From Salinimonas lutimaris (GTDB lineage: Bacteria > Pseudomonadota > Gammaproteobacteria > Enterobacterales > Alteromonadaceae), in assembly GCF_005222225.1 (NCBI RefSeq), contig NZ_CP036536.1, positions 99,501 to 163,500 of the forward strand: 64,000 nt of DNA, written 5' to 3'. Positions 9,011-18,096 of this stretch are shown piece by piece. The notes beneath the pieces are model-generated. The model had not been told where the DNA came from and did not search any database. It saw only the letters and a program-made list of their open reading frames with translations. Numbering within the stretch: position 1 is the stretch's first letter; each line of letters opens with the position of its first letter. A program made the position numbers and the translations under genes.

Positions 9011-9369
9011 GCAAGGTGTTGTTAGGTAGCCTCAGTGATATTCCACCGGGGCAGGCAAAAGGCTTCGATCCAAACCAGACGGGAAAAGACACGTTCTTTG
9101 TCGTTCGTCAGGGTAATCAACTTTTTGCCTATACCGACATCTGCCCTCATTACGGTAACACTACGTTGCCCTGGAAGCGACATCATTACTTAGATAGCGC
9201 GTCCGACCACATTGTCTGCGCAGCACATGGAGCCCTGTTTGAAATAGACAGCGGCACCTGTGTTCAGGGGCCTTGTCTGGGGCAAAAACTACTAAAGATT
9301 CCTATTGAGGTTTCATCGCACAGTGAAATGTGGATAAGTCTCGAAACGCTTGAGGAGTTCAACCTATGA
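9007..9369 (+). CDS. Rieske-type 2Fe-2S ferredoxin
   Basis: The protein is a stand-alone Rieske domain of 120 residues. The cluster ligands are C46-P-H48 and C71-A-A-H74. Such small ferredoxins deliver single electrons to oxygenases, or can re-reduce the active-site iron of extradiol dioxygenases, as plant-type XylT does. It overlaps the gene on each side by 4 bp, so it is made together with the dioxygenase and the monooxygenase. No dedicated ferredoxin reductase is in the operon; the reductase at 325 could serve, though that is conjecture. Confidence 0.88.
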   Translation: MSKVLLGSLSDIPPGQAKGFDPNQTGKDTFFVVRQGNQLFAYTDICPHYGNTTLPWKRHHYLDSASDHIVCAAHGALFEIDSGTCVQGPCLGQKLLKIPIEVSSHSEMWISLETLEEFNL

Positions 9370-10496
9370 ACCCATGTGTGAAGAAAGTATTAGTGATTGG
9401 TGGCGGCTTTTCCGGGATGACCGCAGCTATTGAATTAAGAAAACAAAATATCGATACCGATATCGTTGAAATTGATCCTGACTGGCGTACCGACGGCGCG
9501 GGGATCAGTATCGGCGGCGCTACTCTTCGGGCTTTTAAAACCATTGGTATTCTGGATGAGTTTAAAAAGCAGGGCAGTGCGCACAGCGGGCTTGATGTGC
9601 ATGCGCCTCATGGTGTTCACCTGGCACATATTCCAACGCCGGTTATTGGCGACCCGGACGTACCAAATTCAGGGGCAATTATGCGCCCCGCGCTGGCTAA
9701 AATACTGGCTGAAAAAACGCGGCAGTCAGGTGCCACGATAAAACTGGGTTGTACCTTTACAGAAATCAAACAGCACGAAAACGGCGCAGACGTGACCTTC
9801 ACTGATGGAACTACAGTGACTTACGATTTAATAATAGGAGCAGACGGACTGTTCTCAAAAGTACGTAAAGACCAGTTTCCTGATGCTGCAGACCCTGAAT
9901 ACGTAGGCCAGGGCGTATGGCGCGCCGTATTACCGCGTCTGCCAGAGGTTAACAATACCATGATGTGGGTTGGCCCTAATCTAAAAGTAGGGCTTAACCC
10001 CATGTCGAAAGACCAGATGTACCTGTTTTTAACGCAGGACAAGAAAGTGAAGGAACGAGTCGATCGCGCCGACTATGTGTCACAGCTCAAAGCCCTGATG
10101 ATGACGTTTCCTGCGCCCATGATTCAGCAACTGGCCGGAATGCTCAATGAGGACTCGCTGGTAGATTTTCGCGCGCTGGAAAATTTACTGGTGCCCAGAC
10201 CCTGGTATAACAACCGAGTGGTACTCATTGGTGATACTGTTCATGCCACCACGCCTCATCTGGCTTCTGGCGCATGTATTGGTATTGAGGATGCTATTGT
10301 GCTGGCCGAAGAATTAGCCTCAGCCAGTGTGCTGACTGAAGCGCTGGAAGCATTTCAGAATCGCCGCTGGGAACGCTGTCGTATGGTGGTTGAAAACTCG
10401 GGTCGGTTGGCGCAAATTGAAGTTGAGGGCGGAGATAAGGAAGAACATACTGCCATTATGCGCGAAACCATGATGACACTGGCTCAGCCTATATAA
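9366..10496 (+). CDS. FAD-dependent aromatic monooxygenase (PHBH/UbiH family)
   Basis: This is a single-component flavoprotein hydroxylase. The N-terminal Rossmann motif is VIGGGFSGMTAA (residues 10-21) and the second FAD motif is LIGDTVHATTPHLASGA. The length of 376 residues fits family A flavin monooxygenases. It is the last gene of the operon, followed by a bidirectional terminator. Ring hydroxylation to a catechol-like product would prepare the substrate for the extradiol dioxygenase encoded two genes upstream. It resembles FdeE-type enzymes in position, but many family members look alike, so the substrate is open. Confidence 0.87.
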   Translation: MNPCVKKVLVIGGGFSGMTAAIELRKQNIDTDIVEIDPDWRTDGAGISIGGATLRAFKTIGILDEFKKQGSAHSGLDVHAPHGVHLAHIPTPVIGDPDVPNSGAIMRPALAKILAEKTRQSGATIKLGCTFTEIKQHENGADVTFTDGTTVTYDLIIGADGLFSKVRKDQFPDAADPEYVGQGVWRAVLPRLPEVNNTMMWVGPNLKVGLNPMSKDQMYLFLTQDKKVKERVDRADYVSQLKALMMTFPAPMIQQLAGMLNEDSLVDFRALENLLVPRPWYNNRVVLIGDTVHATTPHLASGACIGIEDAIVLAEELASASVLTEALEAFQNRRWERCRMVVENSGRLAQIEVEGGDKEEHTAIMRETMMTLAQPI

Positions 10497-10521
10497 ACTT
10501 GCTCATGTAACGTTAAAAAAT

Positions 10522-10561
10522 AAAGCCCGGCTAACGGTAGCGTAGCGGGGCTTTGTTTTTT
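10522..10561. terminator. Bidirectional intrinsic terminator
   Basis: Stem AAAGCCCGGCT (10522-10532) pairs with AGCGGGGCTTT (10544-10554) with one mismatch. A T-run follows on the plus strand and an A-run precedes it (a T-run for the minus strand). It lies between the convergent monooxygenase and glutathione transferase genes. Confidence 0.85.
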
Positions 10562-10573
10562 CTGTACTGTTTT

Positions 10574-11251
10574 TCAGCGTGCAATATTCTTTGGTTTGAA
10601 CAGCAGCCCTTCACTTTCCAGCTGGCTGCTGGCTTCGTTGTCCCGGGCTATGGCGCGCTGAACTGCCGGGCGCTGCTCTAAGCGTTGTGCATGAGCACAA
10701 TAGTGAGGAAATTTCTCAACATGGTAACCCGCCCCCTGTACACGCCAGAAACACCAGTACAGATAGGCATCCATAGCCGACCACTGATCTTTATACCACC
10801 ACTGTTGCCCTTCCAGTCGCTTATCGATTAATGCAAAAAACTCATCCATGGCGTCAAAAGCCTTGTCCTGGACAGCTTTTGCATTATCTTCACCGGCAAA
10901 AAAAGCGGGCATTCTGATACGTGTTACCAAAGGGTGCAAGGTAGCCGAACAAAAGCAGAGATCAGCAATCTGGTTTGCGCTCACCATGGGGTCATTAGTG
11001 GAGGGCAGTAGCTGGCCGTGTATCTGATTTAAAAACGTGATAATGGCGACATTCTCACTGAGTGTCTGGTTGTTATAAACTAAAGCCGGAACTTTCCCTT
11101 TAGGATTTTTCTGTTTGAATTCTGGCGATTTATGCTCACCTGTCATAAATCGTATAACCCGGGTTTCAAACTCAAGCCCTAGTTCTTCCAGCGCAATACA
11201 GCTTACCCGGGCACAACTGCCAGGTGACATATAAAGTACAATCTTACTCAT
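10574..11251 (-). CDS. Glutathione S-transferase family protein
   Basis: The N-terminal thioredoxin-like domain shows LYMSPGSCARVSC with the catalytic-region Ser/Cys, a cis-proline segment KVPAL and the E/S glutathione-binding turn (LSENVAI). A helical C-terminal domain follows. The length is about 225 residues. ATG 11251 is preferred over 11257 because the GGGA sits too close to the first ATG. It is divergent from a second GST gene across a 181-bp control region and convergent with the catabolic operon. It may conjugate or cleave an intermediate, or detoxify reactive quinones; the sequence does not tell which. Confidence 0.85.
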   Translation of the reverse strand: MSKIVLYMSPGSCARVSCIALEELGLEFETRVIRFMTGEHKSPEFKQKNPKGKVPALVYNNQTLSENVAIITFLNQIHGQLLPSTNDPMVSANQIADLCFCSATLHPLVTRIRMPAFFAGEDNAKAVQDKAFDAMDEFFALIDKRLEGQQWWYKDQWSAMDAYLYWCFWRVQGAGYHVEKFPHYCAHAQRLEQRPAVQRAIARDNEASSQLESEGLLFKPKNIAR

Positions 11252-11327
11252 CTTCATTTCCCAACTACGATAGCGTTACAATCCAGCATAACGAATTCAC
11301 CCGACCACCACTATTCAGCAATATTGG

Positions 11328-11362
11328 TAATAGCTATCGGTAATGCTGATAACAGTTATCGG
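11328..11362. promoter_or_regulatory. Repeated operator between divergent GST genes
   Basis: Two direct copies of TAA-y-AG-y-TATCGG occur at 11328-11340 and 11350-11362, 22 bp apart, which is about two helix turns. The second copy contains the palindrome GATAAC-A-GTTATC (11348-11360). This fits a binding region for a LysR-type regulator (T-N11-A within a longer footprint), and a LysR gene lies just beyond the plus-strand GST. Regulation of both GST genes from here is inference. Confidence 0.5.
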
Positions 11363-11432
11363 ATTATTCCAGTTAATCTGCCGTTCGGGCTGACGTAAGC
11401 TGAAATATCTTATTTTGAGCGGCTAGCGATAC

Positions 11433-12221
11433 ATGATTGAGCTTTATCACAACGATATGTCTGTTTGCGCCCAGAAAGTTCGACTGGTGTTGGCACATAA
11501 AAATATTTCGTGGCACAGCAAGCATTTGAACCTGCGGAGCGGAGAACAGTTTAACCCTGAATTTTTGCGTATAAATCCCAAAGCCATTATTCCTGTACTG
11601 GTTCATGATGGGGCCATTATTACTGAGTCGAATGTGATTTGTTATTATCTTGAAGAGGTATTTTCCGACAACGCATTGATGTCCATTGACCCGGTAAAGC
11701 GGGCTGAATCAAGAATCTGGCTGACTCGTCTGGATGCCGGTTTGCACGAGCAGATAGCGGTACTGAGTTTTTGTTTAGCTTTTCGCCAGCAAATCTTAAC
11801 GCGTTACTCCACGGCGGCAGCGCTGGAAAGTTTCTTCAGCAACATTCCCGACCCGTCCCGACAAATGATAATGCGGGATATGGTGCAAAATGGCACAGCC
11901 TCTCCCCGCTTTGAATTAGCTTTGCACGCCTATAAAAAGGTGGTGTCAGAAATAGCCGCTGCGCTACAGCACAGCGACTGGCTGGTGGATAGCGGTTTAA
12001 GCTTAGCCGACTATGGCTATCTGCCTTATATCGAGCGCTTAGACCAGCTAGGGCTGAGTCTGTTATGGGATGAGCACCCACAGATTGACCGATGGTTAGC
12101 GCGCCTGCAGGCGACGGATGCTTATCAATCGGGTATGCAGCAATGGCATAATCAGGATTATATTGAGCTGATGAAACACGCCTCTTCTGCGGCGGTCGCG
12201 GCAGTGAAGCAAACCGGCTAA
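11433..12221 (+). CDS. Glutathione S-transferase family protein
   Basis: The N-terminal GST domain starts MIELYHNDMSVCAQKVRLVL, with a catalytic-position Ser/Cys pair, a cis-Pro motif (IIPVLVHDG) and the TESNVI glutathione-binding turn. The C-terminal domain is longer than usual (262 residues in total) and includes a helical insert around residues 115-150. Some bacterial GSTs with this layout are beta-etherases or dehalogenases, but nothing here proves such activity. It is divergent from the other GST and convergent with the LysR gene at 12283. Confidence 0.82.
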   Translation: MIELYHNDMSVCAQKVRLVLAHKNISWHSKHLNLRSGEQFNPEFLRINPKAIIPVLVHDGAIITESNVICYYLEEVFSDNALMSIDPVKRAESRIWLTRLDAGLHEQIAVLSFCLAFRQQILTRYSTAAALESFFSNIPDPSRQMIMRDMVQNGTASPRFELALHAYKKVVSEIAAALQHSDWLVDSGLSLADYGYLPYIERLDQLGLSLLWDEHPQIDRWLARLQATDAYQSGMQQWHNQDYIELMKHASSAAVAAVKQTG

Positions 12222-12282
12222 ATATCCACAAACCGGTACTGATTTTCAAAGCACGCTTCAGGCTGCATAGCGGGCGTATAGC

Positions 12283-13182
12283 TTAACTGGAAGCCGGCAA
12301 GGTATAGGTTTTAAAATAATCCCACAACCTTTGGGCTACCGGGCCTAATAACTGTGATTTGTGTTTAATAATGTAGTAGTCAAAAGTCAGAGCACTGTCA
12401 GTATCGCTTAACATCAGCGTTATCAGTTTCCCAACCTTAAGACTTTCTTTTATCTGATGGCCGGGGAGTTTTCCCCAGCCCATTCCCTCTTCAATAAGCA
12501 TCTTTTTGGTAGCAAAGTCATTAACATACCAGCATCGCTGACCATCCTGCACCCCCCAATTTTGATCAAGCGAACCTTTTCCCGAGTCCTGCAGCACAAT
12601 CTGATATTCATTAATAAGCTGTGCACTGGTAGTCAGACCGGGATGGCGGGCGAGCAGTTGCGGCGACGCAACGTTCACCAGCTGGCCTGAAGCGATAGCA
12701 TGCATATCAAATTGTCCACGTTGAACAAGATCTGAATTTACCGGCGACAAACAAAAAGTCGCATCGTGTTGCTGTAACGCTTCCAGCGCCCCGGTTAAGT
12801 ACTCCTGTCTGAGCACGATCTGCGTATCCGGAAATTCACGCTGCATGGTGGCCAGCAAAGGAATAATTTGTTTAAGGTTAAAAGATGCTTCTGTGGCCAG
12901 CGTGATACTAGTCTCGTGGCCAGATGTAATATGCAGCGCCATATCTCGCATCGTTCTGGCTTCACCCAGTACCCGAAGTGCGTGTTGATACAACACTTTT
13001 CCTTCGACTGTCAGGGTTAACCGGTAGCCAGAACGATTAAACAAAACAACACCTAGTGCGGCCTCCAGTTGTTTAATACTCTGGCTAATCGCCGGCTGGG
13101 TTTTATGCAGGGCGATACTGGCCTTGCTCAGCGAGCCCAGTTCAGCCACATATTGAAACACAGTCAATTGTTCTAGTTTCAT
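12283..13182 (-). CDS. LysR-family transcriptional regulator
   Basis: The winged helix-turn-helix is at residues 1-60 (MKLEQLTVFQYVAELGSLSK followed by TQPAISQSIKQLE), with an effector-binding domain to residue 299. The length is standard. It lies tail to tail with the GST at 11433 and is divergent from the DoxX-like gene at 13311, with a short A+T-rich gap between. Likely targets are its divergent neighbour and, given the matching direct repeats, the GST pair. The effector is unknown. Confidence 0.85.
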   Translation of the reverse strand: MKLEQLTVFQYVAELGSLSKASIALHKTQPAISQSIKQLEAALGVVLFNRSGYRLTLTVEGKVLYQHALRVLGEARTMRDMALHITSGHETSITLATEASFNLKQIIPLLATMQREFPDTQIVLRQEYLTGALEALQQHDATFCLSPVNSDLVQRGQFDMHAIASGQLVNVASPQLLARHPGLTTSAQLINEYQIVLQDSGKGSLDQNWGVQDGQRCWYVNDFATKKMLIEEGMGWGKLPGHQIKESLKVGKLITLMLSDTDSALTFDYYIIKHKSQLLGPVAQRLWDYFKTYTLPASS

Positions 13183-13310
13183 AAAGAAAGGGGAAAGCTA
13201 AAGAAAAAGTTTAGGACTTATAAAATTACATTCAATATTATTTATTATGTTTCGCGATTAATCTCTACGCAACCTTTTACCCTCAGGTGAATATTGAACT
13301 GGAGTTAACC

Positions 13311-13664
13311 GTGAGTAAAACAATGAAAATAGGATTATGGATATGCTTAGGGCTGTCCAGTGCAGCATTTGCGGCTGCCGGCCTGGCTAAACTGGCGGGT
13401 GTGGAACAGCTGCACATGTCGTTTGCGGCCATGGGGTTACCAGCCTGGTTTGGTTATTTTATCGGTGCATGCGAGGTCGCCGGGGCTGTGGGCCTTTGGT
13501 TGCGCAGAACCTCAGTGCTGGCCAGCGCAGGTTTGTTTTTTATAATGCTGGGGGCTATCTACTTTCACGTTGTTTACGATGCGGTAGCCAATGCGGTTCC
13601 TGCCTTAGTGTTGGCATTACTGATGGTTTTTATCTTCATTTCACGCAAAAATCAAAATCAGTAG
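13311..13664 (+). CDS. DoxX-like small membrane protein
   Basis: The protein is 117 residues with four predicted transmembrane segments, starting around residues 5-25 and ending at 95-113, followed by a short basic tail (SRKNQNQ). The pattern and the ending AGLAKLAG...G..E..GA.GL match the DoxX/DoxX-like family of quinone-related inner membrane proteins of poorly defined function. GTG 13311 is chosen because a GGAG lies 6 bp upstream; an earlier in-frame GTG at 13287 has none. It is divergent from the LysR gene, which may control it. Confidence 0.72.
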   Translation: MSKTMKIGLWICLGLSSAAFAAAGLAKLAGVEQLHMSFAAMGLPAWFGYFIGACEVAGAVGLWLRRTSVLASAGLFFIMLGAIYFHVVYDAVANAVPALVLALLMVFIFISRKNQNQ

Positions 13665-13774
13665 AGCCAGCAGCTGCTGCCTCGGAAATACGGTTAGCTG
13701 CCGGGTCAGCGTACACCTTTGTGCGCTGTAACCCAGTAGTACAGCATACCGTTACGATGTCATATTTCATTAAA

Positions 13775-13807
13775 CATCTCCCCACTGCTATCAACAATGG
13801 GGAGATG
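13775..13807. terminator. Perfect 10-bp hairpin between convergent genes
   Basis: CATCTCCCCA (13775-13784) and TGGGGAGATG (13798-13807) form a perfect stem with a 13-nt loop. It lies between the DoxX-like gene and the convergent MFS gene. Only a weak T-rich tail (TTTAATG on the minus strand) follows, so termination is plausible but not certain. Confidence 0.5.
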
Positions 13808-13851
13808 GGCGATGGTGTGTTTGCTGTTAAATAAATATTGGCTGAGGCCGC

Positions 13852-15054
13852 TTATTGAGCAACTAGTCCTGGCGCACCTTTGACATTAAACAGAGCAATA
13901 ATCCCGCCCACAGCGGCTAACCCGGCTACCAGCAGCAATACCGCCTCTAAACCACCTAACTGACTTTGCAGGGCAGTCACCACAATAGGCGCCGAAAACT
14001 GTCCAAGAAAAAACGCACCTGTCCACAATCCTGTACCGCGGCCACGAACATTTTCAGGCAACTCTTTAAGTATCCAGGTCAGCATGGTGGGTAATAACAT
14101 GCCAAATCCTGTACAGGCAACAACCAAAGCGATACTGGTTAGCAACAGAGAGCCGGAGAAAGCGGCGCCGCAATACCCCAGGGCGGCCAGTATCAAGCCT
14201 GTGCTGATAAGCACGGGGCCCGATGCACCCTTAAAGCGTCTGAACACAAATGATCCTATTGCTACACCAATATTAGCCGCCGCACCAATTGCACCGATTA
14301 CGGCAGGAGATACATCAGAGGCCAGGGCAAGTATTTCACCAAGTTTTACGATGATCGTGTAGAAAATGACGCCCACGAACAAAGTAATAAAAAGTAAAGG
14401 TAACACTCGCATCCAGGGGAGTTTCGCATTCTGTAATTCAGCATTGTCGGCGGTTTTTTGTGGCTCGAATAAAATCACGGCCACACAAAAGGCAATGGGC
14501 AAGGCGAGTAAATAAAGCAGAAATGGTCCTCTGGCACCCATCACTTCACCGAGCCCGCCGCCAATGGCTATTAAAACAATGGCACTTAAGCTAACACTGG
14601 CAATTTGGATCGCCACCCAGCGCTCCCGCGCCTTACCTACAAAGTAATCACCTATCATCGCTGTGGCCACGGTCATGATAGCGGCTTCAGCCATTCCCAG
14701 TATTACCCGGGCAATAATGATATGAAACAGGTCTGTTAAGAAAAACGGCAGCAGGCCGATTGCCGCGTAGATTAATAGTGCGTAAAACAGCACGGATTTT
14801 CGCCCGATTTTATCAGATACCCACCCGGCCAGAGGAGAAAATACTGCCACGCATAATGCCGGTATCGTAAGGGCTATGGGAACTAAAAATTCTGAGCCGT
14901 TTACGTGGGCAAATTCCTGTAATAACAAGGGGAGCACTGGCACCAGAGAAATAATCGCCATGGCAGGCATCACAGAGGCCAGTATAAGAATAATACCGTG
15001 TTTAGTCGTTACCTGATTCGCGATACCGCCTAAATCTGATTGCTTGATATTCAT
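13852..15054 (-). CDS. MFS transporter
   Basis: The protein has about 400 residues with 12 predicted transmembrane helices. The MFS loop 2-3 signature is seen as GWVSDKIGRKSVL. It belongs to the drug/organic-acid proton antiporter-like group by overall layout. ATG 15054 (MNIKQSD) is preferred over an upstream TTG at 15072; a GGA lies 9-10 bp before it. A 643-bp non-coding stretch lies upstream. It could import or export an aromatic substrate given the neighbours, but no substrate can be assigned. Confidence 0.8.
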   Translation of the reverse strand: MNIKQSDLGGIANQVTTKHGIILILASVMPAMAIISLVPVLPLLLQEFAHVNGSEFLVPIALTIPALCVAVFSPLAGWVSDKIGRKSVLFYALLIYAAIGLLPFFLTDLFHIIIARVILGMAEAAIMTVATAMIGDYFVGKARERWVAIQIASVSLSAIVLIAIGGGLGEVMGARGPFLLYLLALPIAFCVAVILFEPQKTADNAELQNAKLPWMRVLPLLFITLFVGVIFYTIIVKLGEILALASDVSPAVIGAIGAAANIGVAIGSFVFRRFKGASGPVLISTGLILAALGYCGAAFSGSLLLTSIALVVACTGFGMLLPTMLTWILKELPENVRGRGTGLWTGAFFLGQFSAPIVVTALQSQLGGLEAVLLLVAGLAAVGGIIALFNVKGAPGLVAQ

Positions 15055-15697
15055 CTGTATTTTTCCAACCAACTAACATTAATAGGCCGCCCGAACTGCA
15101 TAACAGCACTGTGCAGCACCTGCTTTGTAAATATAATGTAATAATAACATGTATAAAAATAATGGATTAATCTGATATTTTCTATCAGTAAACCAGATGG
15201 GTGCGCGTGTTCTGTGGTCGCTGCCTGCAACAGGCTTTCGTATTTCGGCGCAATACAGGCCAGATTTTGCGTAGCAATGCTGACTTTGTCACTCATATCT
15301 TCCCAGCAGCACGGGGATTGATACACGTATTTTAAAATCAGCTAGGTCATATTTATAAAATCGATTATTTGGATACTTTAAATTTGTTTACAGTTAACAT
15401 CTTGTTGCGCATTTGTTGTTTTGCTGTTCCTGATTTGTAGTTATTAAGATATCAGGCTGCTTTAATCGCTTGTGAGCTGTTTGAACGTCAGCGTCTGTTT
15501 CAAAGAAAGAGGCGTGTTGGTTAACGCAATAAATTTTACTGCGTCATACAAGCACGCGGATAGAGATTGTTAGCAGACTTTGTAAAGCAGGGATAGCAAC
15601 GGCCTGACAGGCAATGACGTTAGATAAGATGGCTCTCATAAAAGTTAAAATACTGTGATTTCACCGCCTGAACGAGCTGTGATGAAAGGAGTTAAGT
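15055..15697. other. 643-bp non-coding region
   Basis: The region lies between the divergent MFS and metallo-hydrolase genes. It is A+T-rich and holds a short hairpin CTGATA (15172-15177) / TATCAG (15183-15188), about 120 bp upstream of the MFS start, which could be an operator. A 91-codon minus-strand frame (15051-15326) has no recognisable features and no good start, so it is not called. AAAGGAG precedes the start at 15698. Confidence 0.45.
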
Positions 15698-16684
15698 ATG
15701 AATCTGCAAAAAGTTATTACGTGTATAGTGTTCAGTGTAAGTGTTGTATCTCAGGCATTCGCGGGGGGCGCAGCACCATCGCAAAATGAATGGATTACAT
15801 TGGGTACAATGGCCGGGCCTGTGCCAAACGCACATCATTCTCAGCCTTCAAATGCTTTACTGGCCAACGGCAAAACCTACGTTGTAGATGCAGGCGATGG
15901 CACAGCGGGCCAGTTAGCCAAAGCCGGACTGAATGTGAAAAGCGTCAATGCGGTATTTCTTAGCCACCTGCATTTTGATCATACCGCAGGTTTACCGGGC
16001 ATCTTGAGTCTGCGGTGGCAAACCAATGCGCAAAACGAACTGACTGTGTATGGCCCACCCGGAACAAAGCAAACCGTTGAAGGTATATTTGCTTATATGA
16101 CATACGGTGCACAGGGTCACTATGGAGTGCCTGGTCAGATACCCGCCCCCCCCAGCGATAACGTTAAAGTGGTGGAAGTGACAGATGGTACCGAGCTTGA
16201 GCTGGACGGGCTGAAAGTCAGCGCAATTCGCAATACGCATTACAGCTGGCCGCAAGACAGTGAGGAACATCAAAAATTTGTGGCATTATCTTTTAAATTT
16301 GAGTTGCCCGACTATACCGTTGTCTATACAGGCGATACCGGCCCTAGTGATGCAGTAGCAAAATTAGCCGACAACGTAGATTTATTGATCAGTGAGATGA
16401 TGGATGTTGATGATACGGTAAATCTGGTTAAAAGAATGAACCCGAATTTACCTGAAAAAGCGCTGGGCCATATGAAAAAGCATTTATCTACCCATCACCT
16501 TTTACCTGCCGATGTAGGGCAGTTAGCCAACAAGGCAAAAGTGAAAAAACTGGTGATTACGCATATGGCACCGGGGCTGGTGACTGATGCTGAATATGAA
16601 AAATACACCAGCCAGGTGGCCGCAATTTATGATGGCGATATTACCATTGCCAAGGATCTGGACAGATTTGCCCTGAAAAAATAG
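15698..16684 (+). CDS. Secreted metallo-beta-lactamase-fold hydrolase (RNase Z / arylsulfatase-like group)
   Basis: A cleavable signal peptide is visible ([19 protein letters not shown], cut after AFA), so the enzyme is periplasmic or secreted. The zinc motif is HLHFDH followed by TAGLPG, with further ligand-like segments TGDTGPSD and ITHMAPG. This layout resembles RNase Z-fold exported hydrolases rather than beta-lactamases. The length of 328 residues is normal. A strong AAAGGAG precedes the ATG. It ends 21 bp before an intrinsic terminator shared with the convergent dddY-like gene. The substrate is unknown. Confidence 0.75.
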   Translation: MNLQKVITCIVFSVSVVSQAFAGGAAPSQNEWITLGTMAGPVPNAHHSQPSNALLANGKTYVVDAGDGTAGQLAKAGLNVKSVNAVFLSHLHFDHTAGLPGILSLRWQTNAQNELTVYGPPGTKQTVEGIFAYMTYGAQGHYGVPGQIPAPPSDNVKVVEVTDGTELELDGLKVSAIRNTHYSWPQDSEEHQKFVALSFKFELPDYTVVYTGDTGPSDAVAKLADNVDLLISEMMDVDDTVNLVKRMNPNLPEKALGHMKKHLSTHHLLPADVGQLANKAKVKKLVITHMAPGLVTDAEYEKYTSQVAAIYDGDITIAKDLDRFALKK

Positions 16685-16704
16685 TCTGGCTGCTGATTTC
16701 TATA

Positions 16705-16733
16705 AAATACCGGATGCGATATCCGGTATTTTT
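16705..16733. terminator. Intrinsic terminator, probably bidirectional
   Basis: AAATACCGGAT (16705-16715) pairs perfectly with ATCCGGTATTT (16721-16731), with a 5-nt loop and a T-run at the 3' side. It follows the metallo-hydrolase stop; the minus-strand gene ends 172 bp further right. The stretch between holds no gene. Confidence 0.85.
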
Positions 16734-16904
16734 ATTTCACCATCATCGCCACTGTAGTGTGATGCAGAGCAATACAGTCCAGCCAATTGTCGAGTTCCTC
16801 TGTGAACCCGTTTCGATTCGACCATGTTCTGCTTCCATAGTCCGTTATAACCCAGACACGCTACGCCGGTCTGGGCCATCGTCCCTGATGGCGTTAAATT
16901 GCTT

Positions 16905-18092
16905 TTAGTATTCCCATTGTGTAGGTGTGCACCGATAACGAGAATGAGGCTCGGCATTACGCTCGCCGCCCTGTTGCTCCACCACTTCACATACCTGGGT
17001 CGTTTGCACATTGTCCCGGGCGGTGGTTCTGCCCCATACCGAAACAATTCCTGATGAGCCCTGGTCACAGCTTTTTGCGGCTTCAAACGCGTGAATGGTG
17101 TTGCGCTCAAAGTAGGTAAAGTTATTCCCGTTAGGCGACTTAGGGATAAACCAGGCAGGCAGATCCGTGTCTTTGTCAGCATCAATAATAAAGGAATTAT
17201 CTTCGCTGGAATGCTCAAACAAGGCGCTGTCGGCATGAGCGGCAAAAAAGCGGTTTTCTACACCACAGGCCGGTGCAGTCAGTGGCAGATAAAACTCCTG
17301 CGGATGATGGAAATGATATGGGTAGAAAGTATCCTGAATCTGAATGGTCATACCTAACTCTGCGCCTACACTTTCCCCGTCAATTGACTTAATCCGCAGC
17401 AGGCCCCACGGACCCATCACTTCAGCATACGAATAACCACCACGAAAACGTTCGTTGTGCGCTTTTTCAGCATCTGCATAGAAGGGCAGCCAGCCCACCG
17501 CGGCCCAGAGCTCTGGCAGCGCGTTGGCTGTAATATCGGTATCCAGATAATCCGGCATATGGCTTTGGGTCACAATAGGCCAGAAATCATGGGCCAGCGA
17601 CAACCCAGCTTCTTTCAGATCGCCACTTTTCTTATTGTAAAAGTCAGTCAGGGTAGGGCGATCAAGCCACTTGGCTACTTCATACGTTGTTTTTAGCTGC
17701 TCGTTGGCAGTGTACAGCGGAAACTCGTCGTAGTTTTTCTGGGTATCAAAACAGGCTTTGGCCGCATCGGGGTTATCCAGTACCGCATTAACGTGCTTAA
17801 TAACCTTTTGCACATCCTGGTAGTCAGCCGTGCAGTCCCGCGCAATGTTGTTACTGCCATTATTGGTTTCGGTCACGGCCAGTGGGCCAACTTCACAGCC
17901 CTGATTCTTTGTCAGAATCTCTTTCACCCCTTCCAGGTATGTCAGCGTTTGTTGCCACAACACCTGCGAATGTTCACTGTTCTGGGTGGCGGTGTCGATG
18001 TTGTCTTCACACACAAAGTCAGCGGCAACCGTTAACGACGAAAACATCAGCAGATGGGCCCCTGCCAGATAGTGCTTTGCTCGGATTTTCAT
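16905..18092 (-). CDS. dddY: Periplasmic DMSP lyase, DddY-like
   Basis: DddY cleaves dimethylsulfoniopropionate to dimethyl sulfide and acrylate in the periplasm. The protein has a signal peptide (cut near TVAA, residue 24), a large helical N-terminal part and a C-terminal cupin. The metal and catalytic residues read H260-x-H262-x3-E266-x-Y268 and H334 (NTIHAF). From memory, DddY of Acinetobacter uses His, Glu, His and a catalytic Tyr with the same spacing, shifted by 3-4 positions. At 395 residues it has the DddY length, well above the 200-residue DddL/Q/W cupins. It is monocistronic, with a structured leader. A non-DMSP member of the DMSP-lyase-like superfamily cannot be excluded. Confidence 0.75.
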   Translation of the reverse strand: MKIRAKHYLAGAHLLMFSSLTVAADFVCEDNIDTATQNSEHSQVLWQQTLTYLEGVKEILTKNQGCEVGPLAVTETNNGSNNIARDCTADYQDVQKVIKHVNAVLDNPDAAKACFDTQKNYDEFPLYTANEQLKTTYEVAKWLDRPTLTDFYNKKSGDLKEAGLSLAHDFWPIVTQSHMPDYLDTDITANALPELWAAVGWLPFYADAEKAHNERFRGGYSYAEVMGPWGLLRIKSIDGESVGAELGMTIQIQDTFYPYHFHHPQEFYLPLTAPACGVENRFFAAHADSALFEHSSEDNSFIIDADKDTDLPAWFIPKSPNGNNFTYFERNTIHAFEAAKSCDQGSSGIVSVWGRTTARDNVQTTQVCEVVEQQGGERNAEPHSRYRCTPTQWEY

Positions 18093-18096
18093 AACA

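Noticed and set aside
15051..15326. 91-codon minus-strand frame upstream of the MFS gene
   Set aside because: No recognisable motif, no convincing ribosome-binding site, and A+T-rich non-coding appearance; it overlaps the MFS start.
16700..17245. 181-codon minus-strand frame overlapping the dddY-like gene
   Set aside because: It is read in another frame across the terminator and the 3' end of the dddY-like gene, whose protein has clear cupin motifs; this is a shadow frame.
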